Numbered from the stretch's first letter, positions 25,164 to 33,917 are shown. The stretch is 64,000 bases of DNA from Gluconobacter cerevisiae (GCF_015244675.1 NZ_JABCQO010000001.1:434001-498000); one strand, 5' to 3'. The notes: a model not told the origin generated them from the letters alone. Program-made: numbers and translations.

Positions 25164-25586
25164 TTATTCCGCCAATGCCCGGAAACGTCCGGGAAGCGGG
25201 CCTTCTCCTGCCAGAATTCCACGCACGCCCACGACCAGCGATACAAGCAGGACGATGTTCCAGATCGCAAAAATGCCGATCGGCAGCAGGAAGATAAGCT
25301 GGCCGGGACCAGAACTTCCGGGCGGTTCTGTCAGGAAGCATGCCAGAAACAGAGCAGCGCAACCGATGATGAAGGCAACATCATACCAGAACAGGCGCAC
25401 CAGCCAGTTCAGATGCATCCGCTCCACCCCAACGCTCGATCTGCGCAGGAGATAGGCGACGATGACACCCGCCAGAAGGCTGATTCCCGTGAAGAAACGG
25501 GCGATATACAGCGCGTAAACGAGCAGGACGCCGCTTCTGCCGATGACAGGGGTGGATTCTTGGGAGGATCGGGAAAATTCGCTCAA
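25164..25586 (-). CDS. Small membrane protein (DUF4870/Tic20-like), copy 2
   Basis: 140 residues. The stretch VLLVYALYIARFFTGISLLA aligns with LVLLIYALYVAGFFTGVTAL of the next gene, and LNWLVRLFWYDVAF with LDWQVRMFWYGALA, so the two arose by tandem duplication. Three to four membrane helices are predicted. The C-termini differ (GEGPLPGRFRALAE here). About 140 bp without a gene separate the copies. Function unknown. Confidence 0.6.
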   Translation of the reverse strand: MSEFSRSSQESTPVIGRSGVLLVYALYIARFFTGISLLAGVIVAYLLRRSSVGVERMHLNWLVRLFWYDVAFIIGCAALFLACFLTEPPGSSGPGQLIFLLPIGIFAIWNIVLLVSLVVGVRGILAGEGPLPGRFRALAE

Positions 25587-25611
25587 GCGCGTCTCCTAAT
25601 GGAAGGTTTAA

Positions 25612-25641
25612 ATAAAAACGCCCGACCAAAGGGGCCGGGCG
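25612..25641 (-). terminator. Intrinsic terminator of the sugar porter gene
   Basis: On the minus strand a GC-rich stem (CGCCCG / CGGGCG, extended by a G-U pair) is followed by TTTTTATTT. It lies 34 bp after the transporter stop codon. Confidence 0.8.
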
Positions 25642-25674
25642 CAAAATCACGCGATGGTGATGTCCCGGAGGATG

Positions 25675-27102
25675 TCAGCGGCCCAGTTTGCGGAGCTTCA
25701 CACCCGCCATGAGCCGTTTTTCGATGACGGCAAGAGACATTCCCCGCGTCTCAGGCACGAACAGGAACGTGAGCAGCAGGAACAGTGCGTTCAGACCGGC
25801 GAAGAGCCAGAACGTGCCTGCTGTGCCGAGGGTCTGCATAAGGGTCAGGAAGCTTACACCAACCAGAAGATTGGTCATCCAGTTGGTGAAAGTTGAAATG
25901 GCGATTCCGAAATCACGACCGCCCAGCGGCTGGATTTCGGAACATAGCACCCACATGAGCGGCCCAGCCGACATGGCGAACCCGGCACAGAAAATCATCA
26001 GCAGAAAGACGGCCGCGATCTGGGAGGACTGCGTGGTCATGCCGGTCTGGAGCAGCATGGCCAGAACGCCCATACCGAGCGCCATGACCGTAAAGCCCGC
26101 ATACAGGATTGGCTTGCGACCCCAGCGATCAACCAGCCCCACGGCCACGAAGGTCGCCAGCATGTTCACCAGACCGATAATGGCCGTGCACCACATCTGC
26201 GACTGTGCGTCGAAATGCGCTGCCGCGAGAATGTTGGGCGCATAATACATGACGATGTTGATGCCCGCGAGCTGCTGCATCATCTGGAGCATCACGCCCA
26301 GCGCCACGGAGCGGCGGAAGTTGGGATTCGTGCGAAAGAGCTTGAAACCTTCCTGTTTCGTCTCAAGCTGCTCCCGGATGGCGCGGATTTCCTTGGCGGC
26401 CGTCAGAGGGTCATCCCGCAGGTCCAGCAGGATCTGCCGCGCTTCCTTATGACGCCCCTGCGCCATCAGCCAGCGCGGGCTGTAGGGCAAGAACAGCACG
26501 CCGATCAGGAATAGAATGGCCGGAATACCCGCTACGCCGAACATCCAGCGCCAGTTGCCGCTATAGGAAAAATACGTGTCGGACAGGAACGCAATGAAAA
26601 TGCCGACCGTCACCATGAGCTGATAGGTCGAGACCATCGCCCCACGGGACTCTTCGCTGGCGATTTCTGACAGGTAGAGTGGGGCGGTGAAGGCGGAAAT
26701 CCCCACCGCAACGCCCATGACGACCCGAAAGGAAATCATGGACGCGACCGACCAGCTCATGGCGCAGCCAATCGTACCGACCACGAAGATCGCCCCCCCT
26801 ACGATCAGGGAATGTTTGCGGCCAAGAGTTTTGGACATCCAGCCCGCACTCAAGGCACCCGCCGCCGCACCCGCCATCATGGAGCTGACGACCCATTCCA
26901 GCGCGATGGTAGAAGCGTGATATTCCTTGCCGAACAGGTCCAGCGCCCCTGCCACCACACCGATATCAAGCCCGGACATGAGACCCGCCAGCGCCGCGAT
27001 CACGCCAATGGCGATGATCTTGAAGCGCGTTGCGTCGAAAATGGATGTGCTGCTGTCATCCTGCGGCGAAATGGTCCCTGTTGTTCCAGGCTGATCGTTC
27101 AT
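25675..27102 (-). CDS. Sugar:proton symporter (MFS sugar porter family)
   Basis: 475 residues from ATG at 27102; AAGGAA lies 11 nt upstream. Twelve helices with the sugar porter signatures: LSGLD-like start (AGLMSGLDIGVVAGALD), GRKHSLIVGG, SPRWLMAQGRHKEA after helix 6, QLAGINIVMYYAPNI in helix 7, and VPETRGMSL at the end. Closest in pattern to GalP/XylE-type symporters that import hexoses or pentoses with protons. PESPRWL reads LPYSPRWL here. In an organism that mostly oxidises sugars in the periplasm and has no complete sugar PTS in view, such symporters would be the main uptake route (inference). Confidence 0.9.
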   Translation of the reverse strand: MNDQPGTTGTISPQDDSSTSIFDATRFKIIAIGVIAALAGLMSGLDIGVVAGALDLFGKEYHASTIALEWVVSSMMAGAAAGALSAGWMSKTLGRKHSLIVGGAIFVVGTIGCAMSWSVASMISFRVVMGVAVGISAFTAPLYLSEIASEESRGAMVSTYQLMVTVGIFIAFLSDTYFSYSGNWRWMFGVAGIPAILFLIGVLFLPYSPRWLMAQGRHKEARQILLDLRDDPLTAAKEIRAIREQLETKQEGFKLFRTNPNFRRSVALGVMLQMMQQLAGINIVMYYAPNILAAAHFDAQSQMWCTAIIGLVNMLATFVAVGLVDRWGRKPILYAGFTVMALGMGVLAMLLQTGMTTQSSQIAAVFLLMIFCAGFAMSAGPLMWVLCSEIQPLGGRDFGIAISTFTNWMTNLLVGVSFLTLMQTLGTAGTFWLFAGLNALFLLLTFLFVPETRGMSLAVIEKRLMAGVKLRKLGR

Positions 27103-27189
27103 AGGCCAGTGCGTTCCTTTTGTTCTGTCATAGAATGACATCAATCTTTCATGCGGATGTCATATCCGTAACCTATAACACAAAACCGT

Positions 27190-28209
27190 TTACAGCGTGA
27201 GCGCGCTGCGGATCTCACCGACTGTGAGCCCGTTCCAGTTCCGCATGGTCTGCGTGGCGGTTGCGTCCAGAATGTCGCGGTCTGCGGCGTCCCGGCACAG
27301 TGTTTCGCCACCGAAGCGACGCAGCAGGGCGGACATCGCGACTTCCGCAGCGCGGTTGGCGCCGTCATCGGTCTTGATGGCCAGACCGAGGCCCAGTTCC
27401 GGCAAAGACGCGATCATCACGCCTTCCGCACCCATCTTCACAAAGGCCCGCGCGCCGAACTGATCCATGATTTTCGTGTCATAGCGGCCTGTCCCGGCGA
27501 CCATGAACGGATTTGCCGCCACGGCCTCACGAAGGCGTGTGGCCGCACGGGAACGCCCTTCGGACAGCCCGGTTCCCGCACCAAATCTTGCAAAACCTTT
27601 CGCAAGCGCCTTCAGAGGGACGGCATAGGTCGGCATGGAACAGCCATCCATGCCGCGGTTAGCATCGTCATGTGGCGCGTCCATCATGACGGCCAGCACA
27701 TCCGTCACGCGGCGCTGGATTTCGTGGGACGGGTCGATATAGCCGGTCGGATCGATTCCCTGATCGCAGGACAGGCACACCATGCCCGCGTGTTTGCCCG
27801 AACAGTTGTTGTGCAGCGGGCAGGCGTCCTGATGTGCGGCCGCCAGCGCGCGGCCAGCCGGTTCGTAGGTCGGCCAGTGCGTTCCGCATTCCAGAGACCC
27901 GACATCCCGGCCGACCGACGCCAGCATCGTGGCCGCCATTTCGGCATGGGCTTTCTCGCCACCATGCGAGGCACAGGCAAGCGCCAACGCATCGCTGCTC
28001 AGACCGAGACGGTCCGCAGCGCCACTTTCCACCAGTTCGATCGCGAGCAGGGACTTGACGGTCGAACGCGGAAATACCGCTGCCTCTACATCCCCACACG
28101 ACCAGACCACGCTGCCATCGGCATCCACGACAACCGCGCGGCCCAGATGATGGGATTCGACACGTCCGCCGCGCGTGACCTCGGCCAGAAGGCCCGACTG
28201 TGCTGCCAT
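27190..28209 (-). CDS. L-asparaginase II family protein
   Basis: 339 residues from ATG at 28209 with GGGAGAG upstream. It matches the Rhizobium etli-type asparaginase (PF06089), unrelated to E. coli AnsA/AnsB: RSTVKSLLAIELVESG with the catalytic serine-lysine region, CASHGGEKAH, NNCSGKHAGMV and the Cys/Lys-rich centre. It hydrolyses asparagine to aspartate and ammonia in the cytoplasm. No signal peptide. It precedes the sugar porter on the same strand with about 90 bp between, enough for a separate promoter. Confidence 0.88.
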   Translation of the reverse strand: MAAQSGLLAEVTRGGRVESHHLGRAVVVDADGSVVWSCGDVEAAVFPRSTVKSLLAIELVESGAADRLGLSSDALALACASHGGEKAHAEMAATMLASVGRDVGSLECGTHWPTYEPAGRALAAAHQDACPLHNNCSGKHAGMVCLSCDQGIDPTGYIDPSHEIQRRVTDVLAVMMDAPHDDANRGMDGCSMPTYAVPLKALAKGFARFGAGTGLSEGRSRAATRLREAVAANPFMVAGTGRYDTKIMDQFGARAFVKMGAEGVMIASLPELGLGLAIKTDDGANRAAEVAMSALLRRFGGETLCRDAADRDILDATATQTMRNWNGLTVGEIRSALTL

Positions 28210-28228
28210 ATGATACTCTCCCTGCCTC

Positions 28229-28684
28229 TCATGATTTTTCTGGACCGAGCACATAGCACGGACGGCCGTCCTGACGATCTGCCGTCAGCCAAGGCTGGAT
28301 CAGACGCCGCCGGACACGCACGATCCCCAGATCTTCCGTCACCGGAGCATCCGCGAGATCCTGCGCCAGATGCGCGGCCGTGCGGAATATGAGGCTGTCC
28401 GTCAGAGAGAGGCCATTTTCCGCAATCATCCGGGCGCTGACGAAATCCGTCAGATGATACACAAACGCTTCCCCAGACGGAGGGCGGAACCTGACAGGAT
28501 TCAGGAGGCAGGCTTCGACCTCCTCCGCATCCAGATGCGTCCGCGGTGGCGTCCAGCCCAGAAGATCCGGCTGATCAGCCGGAGCCACAGAGGCGCGGGG
28601 CAGCGGAGTTTCCGGGCGCGGACGACGGGACTGGGGTAGCGTTTCAAACAGCGGCGCCGACGACGGGGAACGACGGCGGCCCAT
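28229..28684 (-). CDS. Hypothetical protein between asparaginase and Zur-like regulator
   Basis: 151 residues from the ATG at 28684. I do not recognise it. An Arg/Pro-rich N-terminus of about 45 residues is followed by a compact domain (HLDAEEVEACLLNPVRFRPP through VRRRLIQPWL) with no membrane helix, signal peptide or metal motif. It starts 6 bp after the zur stop and ends 20 bp before the asparaginase start, so it is probably in one transcript with zur. A role linked to zinc is only a guess from position. Confidence 0.5.
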   Translation of the reverse strand: MGRRRSPSSAPLFETLPQSRRPRPETPLPRASVAPADQPDLLGWTPPRTHLDAEEVEACLLNPVRFRPPSGEAFVYHLTDFVSARMIAENGLSLTDSLIFRTAAHLAQDLADAPVTEDLGIVRVRRRLIQPWLTADRQDGRPCYVLGPEKS

Positions 28685-28689
28685 GCGTT

Positions 28690-29244
28690 TCAGCCTGCCG
28701 TGGTTTTCGGACGGCGTACCGGCAGAACACCGGCTTTCTGACAGGCCACGCACAGGCCTTCAATTTCGACGGTCGCGGACTCGGCTTTAAAGCCCATGCT
28801 CTGTGCCGCACGGGTCAGGACCGGCGCAATGGCTTCCTGCTCCAATTCCCATGCCCGGTCACAGCCCCGGCAGATCAGGAACTGCGCCCGGTGCATTCCG
28901 CCTTCGTCATGATGGCTGCAGCCATGCGGACATTCCACGGCATGCGAACAGCCCACGAAGGCGCTCAACCGCTCCAGACGGTGGATCAGGCTGTTTTCCA
29001 GCAGAAAATCCAACGCCCGGTACACGGTGGGCGGGGCGGCTTTCGGATGGGCAGGGCGCAGTCTGGCCAGAAGATCGTAAGCCCCGGACGGCTTCTCGCT
29101 GGACAGGATCAACCCCAGCACTTGCCGACGTGTTTCAGTCAAACGCTGCCCGTTGCGCTGGCACCACTCGGCCGTGAGGTCGAGGCGCTGTGTGACCTCA
29201 GGCGAAAAAGCGAGCGTATCAGCAGTGGCAGAAGAATCCGGCAT
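28690..29244 (-). CDS. zur: Fur-family transcriptional regulator, Zur type
   Basis: 184 residues from ATG at 29244. Winged-helix N-terminal half (RLTETRRQVLGLILSSEKPSGAYDLLARL, then PPTVYRALDFLLE as recognition region) and a dimerisation half with metal ligands: HAVECPHGCSHHDEG, then the structural zinc pairs LICRGC and GLCVAC. The extra His/Cys cluster and the CxxC pair near the end favour zinc sensing (Zur) over Fur. It would repress zinc uptake genes when zinc is plentiful. No zinc transporter lies in the window. Confidence 0.8.
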   Translation of the reverse strand: MPDSSATADTLAFSPEVTQRLDLTAEWCQRNGQRLTETRRQVLGLILSSEKPSGAYDLLARLRPAHPKAAPPTVYRALDFLLENSLIHRLERLSAFVGCSHAVECPHGCSHHDEGGMHRAQFLICRGCDRAWELEQEAIAPVLTRAAQSMGFKAESATVEIEGLCVACQKAGVLPVRRPKTTAG

Positions 29245-29301
29245 GGGCGTTAATATGGCATCCCCGCCCCGCTTTGCCGAGAGACCCACGTGCAAACAGT
29301 A

Positions 29302-31173
29302 TCAGGTTGCGAACTGCCGCACCAGATCCTGGATCAGGTCCGGATCGCTTTCCAGCATAACCTGTCGGCGGAGTTGGTCGCAGTCTTCGAGCGTCAGGGT
29401 CCGGATCAGGCGCTTCACACGCGGTAGGGAAGCGGAATTCATGGAAAAGGACCGCAGACCCAGACCGATCAGCAACGCCACCACGCGCGGATCAGACGCC
29501 ATTTCTCCACAGACCGAAATCGGACGGCGCGCCTTCAGGGCCGAATCCGCCGCCGCCTCGATCAGCCGCAGCACACCCGGATGAAGCGGGCTGTAGCGGT
29601 CCGCCACCATGGAATCCGAACGGTCCACGGCAAGCGTGTACATCGTCAGGTCATTGGTGCCGAGCGCCATGAAATCAGCGTGCCGGGCCAGCGTATCCAC
29701 CGTCAGAGCGGCGGCAGGGGTTTCGATCATGATCCCCAGCGGCGGCAGCGGATCGGGCAACGTATGGCCCTTGCGCTTGAGGCGTCGGGCCACCCGGTCA
29801 TAAATCTCCCGCGCTGCCACGATTTCGTCTGCGGACGTCACCATCGGCAGCAAAATCCGCACCGGTCCGATGACTGCGCCCTCTTCAGGCTCGGCGGCCC
29901 GCAGAATCGCGGCGAACTGCGTCTCCAGCACGTCCGGCACCCGCAGGAGCAAACGCACGCCTCTCAGGCCCAGCGCGGGGTTGCCACCATCCGCCACCTG
30001 CTCCGCCAGACCCAGCCGACGCATACAGGCCCGACCTTTTTCGCCACCCCAGTCCAACACGCGGATCGTGACCGGGCGGCCATCCATAGCCTGTACGATG
30101 GCGCGATAGGCATCTGTCTGGCCGTCTTCGTCCGGCAGGTCCTCACGTTCGCCAAACAGAAATTCGCTACGCAAAAGGCCAATGCCCTTGGCGCCATTGC
30201 GCAGCAGCATCGGCATTTCCGCCGGCAGTTCCAGATTGGCCGAAAGCTCGATGTCCTCGCCGCTCTGCAACTGAGCTGGCAGGCGTTTGAGCCGCCCGAA
30301 CGCCCGCTTTTCCCTAACCTCACGCTGCGCGAATTCCCCCGCCAGACGCAGTTCGGTTTCGTTGGGTGACAGCGTGACGGTCCCGAGATGCCCGTCCACG
30401 ACCAGCATCTCGCCTTCCTGAACCTGCGCCATGAGGTTCGGAACGGCGAGGATGGCGGGAATATCGAGCGCGCGCAGCAGGATCGCCGTGTGGTCCGCGC
30501 CACCCCCGCCCTGCGTGACGACCGCCGCGATGCGCGCAGGATCGATCATGGCGACATCGGCCGGACGAAGCTGCTCCGCCACCAGAACGGAGCCGGGAGG
30601 CAGGCTGGAAAACGCGCGATAAGAAATGCCGGTCAGGTTCCGCATCAGGCGACGCCCGACTTCTTCGAACTCACCCGCGAGACGCAGATTCGCGTCGGCG
30701 TCCTGCGCACTGTTCTCCCGCGCCACAGCTTCCGCCATGCGCGAGACCTGCGCCGCCAGTTCCTGCGTGACGTCCGAAACGGCTGCCTCCGCACAGAGCC
30801 CCTCGCCCGCGATCCGCTCCCGAACCTGACGCACCAGCCGCGACGGGCCGAGCATGCGTTCATAGACCGTCAGGAGGGAGGCGATCTCCGCCCGGCCCTC
30901 TTCCGGCAGACCGACCAGACGGTCGCGCATTTTCTCGATCTGGTGGAACGCCCGGGCGATGGCTTCGTCCAGACGGACGTTCTCTGCCTCAGGCCCGATG
31001 GCGCTGTAGCGTTCGGTGATGTCGGGCAGCGGGAGAGCTTCAACCCTTCCAGCAGGCCCCAGCGCCATGCCCGGCGTGATGGCCTTACCGTGAAGGAGCG
31101 AACAGGACGGTGCGCTGCGGCGGGGCTGTCGGGACGAGCGGCGACGGGGCGGCGTTTCAGTCACGCTCGCCAA
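29302..31173 (-). CDS. ptsI: Phosphoenolpyruvate-protein phosphotransferase (PTS enzyme I)
   Basis: 623 residues. The domains follow EI: an HPr-binding helical domain (about 55-160), the phosphohistidine domain with His228 in GGGGADHTAIL, and a PEP-binding barrel ending with ISVCGEMASDP. There is no N-terminal GAF domain, so it is EI-like rather than full PtsP. The phosphorylation motif, usually TSH before the AI, reads ADH here, while the histidine is kept. An Arg/Ser-rich 30-residue N-terminus is extra. It takes phosphate from PEP and passes it to the HPr encoded just upstream (17-bp overlap). No sugar-specific EIIB/EIIC is present, so the chain is probably regulatory. Confidence 0.9.
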   Translation of the reverse strand: MASVTETPPRRRSSRQPRRSAPSCSLLHGKAITPGMALGPAGRVEALPLPDITERYSAIGPEAENVRLDEAIARAFHQIEKMRDRLVGLPEEGRAEIASLLTVYERMLGPSRLVRQVRERIAGEGLCAEAAVSDVTQELAAQVSRMAEAVARENSAQDADANLRLAGEFEEVGRRLMRNLTGISYRAFSSLPPGSVLVAEQLRPADVAMIDPARIAAVVTQGGGGADHTAILLRALDIPAILAVPNLMAQVQEGEMLVVDGHLGTVTLSPNETELRLAGEFAQREVREKRAFGRLKRLPAQLQSGEDIELSANLELPAEMPMLLRNGAKGIGLLRSEFLFGEREDLPDEDGQTDAYRAIVQAMDGRPVTIRVLDWGGEKGRACMRRLGLAEQVADGGNPALGLRGVRLLLRVPDVLETQFAAILRAAEPEEGAVIGPVRILLPMVTSADEIVAAREIYDRVARRLKRKGHTLPDPLPPLGIMIETPAAALTVDTLARHADFMALGTNDLTMYTLAVDRSDSMVADRYSPLHPGVLRLIEAAADSALKARRPISVCGEMASDPRVVALLIGLGLRSFSMNSASLPRVKRLIRTLTLEDCDQLRRQVMLESDPDLIQDLVRQFAT

Positions 31174-31447
31174 ATCCGTCCGCGATCAGGGCTTCCAGAG
31201 CATCAAGCGCTTCGGCTGCCTGAGGCCCGTGGGCACGGAGCGTCACGTCTTGCCCCTCCCCGGCCCCCAGCATCATCAGCCCCATGATCGACAAGGCGGA
31301 GACGACATTGGAGCCATGGGCAATCGTGGCTTCGGCGTCAAAACGCTCGGCAGTGGTCACGATCTTGGCGGCGGGGCGGGCATGAAGCCCCAAATGGTTG
31401 ACGATGCTGACAGTGCGCGGCGGAACGGACAGGGTCGTATCACTCAT
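31157..31447 (-). CDS. ptsH: Phosphocarrier protein HPr
   Basis: 96 residues. His22 in HLGLHARPAAK is the EI phosphorylation site; Ser53 in ALSIMGLMMLGA is the regulatory serine targeted by HprK. Full family length with a short N-terminal extension. It relays phosphate from EI to the EIIA encoded immediately upstream on the same strand. Having both phosphorylation sites and an hprK gene in the cluster means the protein can be controlled by ATP as well as by PEP. Confidence 0.95.
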   Translation of the reverse strand: MSDTTLSVPPRTVSIVNHLGLHARPAAKIVTTAERFDAEATIAHGSNVVSALSIMGLMMLGAGEGQDVTLRAHGPQAAEALDALEALIADGFGERD

Positions 31448-31461
31448 TCAGCGAACTCGAT

Positions 31462-31902
31462 TCAATGAACCGGCAGCGTACAGGCACGCGGCCCGCCATG
31501 GAGACAGGGGGCGGGAAGCTGTGACGCCACGGCGATATACTTCCGCCCCGCCATTGTGGCCTTTTCCACGCAGCCTGCAAGATCCAGATCGCGACGTGTT
31601 TTCGCCAGCTTGACCAGCATCGGCACGTTCACGCCTGACACGACCTCGACATGCCCCGGCTCTCGCAATGACAGGGCCAGATTGGAGGGCGAACTTCCGA
31701 AAATATCCGTCAGCACCAAAACGCCATCGCCGGTATCGAGGCGCTGGAGCAGGCGTTCGGCCGCAGGACGCAGGACGGCAGGATCGTCGTCATCCGCAAC
31801 GCCGACAACCCCAACCTGAGTCTGCGGACCCACGACATGAACCAGCGTTTCCAGCAGGACATCGCCAAGACGTCCGTGCGTAATCAGCATGAGTCCGATC
31901 AT
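31462..31902 (-). CDS. manX: PTS EIIA component, mannose family
   Basis: 146 residues from the ATG at 31902, which overlaps the rapZ stop (ATGA). The fold pattern is that of EIIA-Man: MLITHGRLGD with His9 as phosphorylation site, then VLVLTDIFGSSPSNLAL and VSGVNVPML. It is a lone EIIA without IIB/IIC domains, as found in many Alphaproteobacteria, where its phosphorylation state serves regulation. The C-terminal tail (CLHGGPRACTLPVH) is slightly longer than usual and has two cysteines. Confidence 0.9.
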   Translation of the reverse strand: MIGLMLITHGRLGDVLLETLVHVVGPQTQVGVVGVADDDDPAVLRPAAERLLQRLDTGDGVLVLTDIFGSSPSNLALSLREPGHVEVVSGVNVPMLVKLAKTRRDLDLAGCVEKATMAGRKYIAVASQLPAPCLHGGPRACTLPVH

Positions 31903-32867
31903 ACCGTTCTGTCCTGTAAAGAAATGTCCTGCGGGGGCACGGCCCAGCGTCGTGGCGCCACACCCTTGCGGGCGAGTTCGCGATGCAGAACCATCATCGG
32001 CCCAACCGGCATGGCTGTGGGGAGAATGCGGGCCAGTTCCTCCACGATCGTCACTGAACGATGGCGTCCGCCGCTGCATCCGATGGCAATGGTGGCGTAT
32101 TTCTTGCCTTCCGCAACAAAGCGCGGAAGCACCAGTTCCAGAAGGCTCTGGATATGGCCGAAAAAGGCGGGATAAGCCGGGTCCGACTTCACGTACTGCA
32201 CAACTGCCTCATCCAGCCCGGTCATGGGCTGGAGCAGCGGATCATAATGCGGATTACGCAGGAAACGTGCATCGAAAACCATGTCGGCTTCGCGCGGCAG
32301 ACCTGACGGATAGGCAAAGGACATCAGCGCAACCGTCAGCCCGTCTTCGCTCGCGCTGCCAAAGCGCGTCTCGATCAGCTGGCGCAGCTCCGGCGAGGGC
32401 AGGTCGGACGTGTCGATGACCAGATCCGCATTGGTACGCAGCGGGGCCAGAAGGGCGGTTTCCTGCTCGATTCCGGGGAGGATGGTGCCGCTTGTCACCA
32501 GCGGATGGCGGCGGCGCGTGGCGGTAAAGCGACGCAGAAGGATTTCAGGCTCGGCCGTGGCGTAAAGGAGTTGCACCACGCAGTCCGGCAGGAGGCGAAG
32601 GCGCTCCAGTTCTTCAAGAACGCGGGAGGCTTCGAACCCGCGACTGCGGACGTCGATCCCGATGGCCAGATTCTGTCCGGCTCGTGAGGCGAGCGCCTGG
32701 ATCAGGTTCAGAGGTGGATTGTCCACAACCTCATGACCCAGATCTTCCAGAACCCGCAATATGGATGATTTTCCCGCCCCGGACAGACCCGTTACGATCA
32801 GGATCCGACGGGACCCGTGACCATAGCCGGATAAGGAGCCAGACTCGGGATGGTTCGCCGATGCCAT
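31899..32867 (-). CDS. rapZ: RapZ-family nucleotide-binding protein (RNase adapter family)
   Basis: 322 residues. Walker A is GLSGAGKSS (27-35), and the C-terminal domain carries GCSGGRHRSV, the signature of the YvcJ/RapZ family. In E. coli RapZ guides RNase E to the sRNA GlmZ and senses glucosamine-6-phosphate; in other groups only GTP/ATP binding is established. Placement between hprK and the EIIA gene is the usual alphaproteobacterial order. Coupled to EIIA by a 4-bp overlap. The adapter role here is by family only. Confidence 0.9.
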   Translation of the reverse strand: MASANHPESGSLSGYGHGSRRILIVTGLSGAGKSSILRVLEDLGHEVVDNPPLNLIQALASRAGQNLAIGIDVRSRGFEASRVLEELERLRLLPDCVVQLLYATAEPEILLRRFTATRRRHPLVTSGTILPGIEQETALLAPLRTNADLVIDTSDLPSPELRQLIETRFGSASEDGLTVALMSFAYPSGLPREADMVFDARFLRNPHYDPLLQPMTGLDEAVVQYVKSDPAYPAFFGHIQSLLELVLPRFVAEGKKYATIAIGCSGGRHRSVTIVEELARILPTAMPVGPMMVLHRELARKGVAPRRWAVPPQDISLQDRTV

Positions 32868-32901
32868 GCCACACTCTAGCCTTTTTTCTTTTGGTACGGA
32901 A

Positions 32902-33375
32902 CTATTTCACATCTTCACGTTTTTTTAGCGTCTCCCCGGCTCCTGCGACCCATTCATAAGGACCGCAACAGGCCTTGAGAGCCGCCCTGATCCGGGCCAC
33001 CGTTCCCGGAAAACCGGGCTCCAGACACAACATTACCGCACCCGTCCAGGGGTCCCGGCGCGATTCGGGCAGGCGTGGCTGTCCCAGCCCCAGACAGACC
33101 CGCAGGCGGACCGTCGCTTTCACAACAAAAGGTGTCCGCAGAATTCCCACACCCCGGACTTCGATCAATCCTGCCAGCCGCGCGGGGGCCGAAGCGACCG
33201 CCCCCTCCAGCAGCACACGGTCATCCGCCACGAGATCAAAACCCGCATCCATCAGCCGCAGAGCCAGTTCCGATTTCCCCGCGCCCGGGGGGCCGGAAAT
33301 CAGGACAGCTTCCCCGTTCCACGCCACGCAGCTTGCATGGACCGAATCTTCAGAGGGGCATGGCGAGACAGACAT
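32902..33375 (-). CDS. hprK: HPr kinase/phosphorylase, short alphaproteobacterial form
   Basis: 157 residues from ATG at 33375. Only the C-terminal catalytic domain of HprK is present: Walker A GPPGAGKS (28-35), ADDRV (about 50-54) and the HprK signature IEVRGVGILR (71-80). The Firmicutes enzyme has about 310 residues with an extra N-terminal domain; the short form is standard in Alphaproteobacteria. It phosphorylates the HPr serine with ATP. It lies upstream of rapZ-manX-ptsH-ptsI in one probable operon, and downstream of chvG apart from the inserted opposite-strand genes. Confidence 0.9.
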   Translation of the reverse strand: MSVSPCPSEDSVHASCVAWNGEAVLISGPPGAGKSELALRLMDAGFDLVADDRVLLEGAVASAPARLAGLIEVRGVGILRTPFVVKATVRLRVCLGLGQPRLPESRRDPWTGAVMLCLEPGFPGTVARIRAALKACCGPYEWVAGAGETLKKREDVK

Positions 33376-33467
33376 GACGGATTGCGACCTCTTCAGGAGC
33401 GGACTAAGACCTTGGACCGGACAGGGGCATGACGGCCCCCTGACATGGATCAGGACTTCGAACCACC

Positions 33468-33818
33468 ATGGGCGTATCCTTCCCTTCATCGACCGTCACC
33501 GTACATGGAGACGAGGTCACCTGCACGGATTTCAGTGGTTTCAGCCCGGAAGGGGATCGCCCCGGACGGCTGTCGGATGAGTGTCAGGCAGCACTTTTAG
33601 CCATTTCTCTGGCACTGGCCGATCATGGCCTCACGCTGGACCACACCCGGCATGTCGCGGCCATGATCCGCGAGGGCCAGACCTTCAGCCAGTGTCAGGC
33701 AGCCCTGAACGAGGCTTTGGGGGCTGCAAAACCCGCACTGACCCTGCGGATCGTGCAGCGTTTTCCTTTCCCCGAACAGCGCATCGCCCTCAGCCTAACG
33801 GCTACACCTCACGGATAA
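33468..33818 (+). CDS. Small RidA-like (Rid/YjgF superfamily) protein
   Basis: 116 residues, cytoplasmic. The stretch ALADHGLTLDHTRHVAAMI, then the NEALG helix and the closing strand LTLRIVQRFPFPEQRIALSLTA, resemble the fold order of Rid proteins. The arginine and glutamate used by RidA for imine hydrolysis are not obvious, so activity is doubtful. It is divergent from hprK (about 90 bp apart). Weak Shine-Dalgarno. The family call is tentative. Confidence 0.45.
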   Translation: MGVSFPSSTVTVHGDEVTCTDFSGFSPEGDRPGRLSDECQAALLAISLALADHGLTLDHTRHVAAMIREGQTFSQCQAALNEALGAAKPALTLRIVQRFPFPEQRIALSLTATPHG

Positions 33819-33828
33819 TAGAAAAATA

Positions 33829-33848
33829 CGCCACTTTATGGCGGATTT
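33829..33848 (+). terminator. Weak terminator-like hairpin after the Rid-like gene
   Basis: CGCCA and TGGCG form a 5-bp stem (extended with one mismatch by AAT/ATT) around CTTTA and are followed by GATTTTA. It is short but well placed, 11 bp after the stop codon. Confidence 0.4.
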
Positions 33849-33917
33849 TATGATTTTACCGAGATGATTTATCTTCAACCTGCTGAAGATCGAATTTTTC
33901 TGACTGGAAATAAAAAC

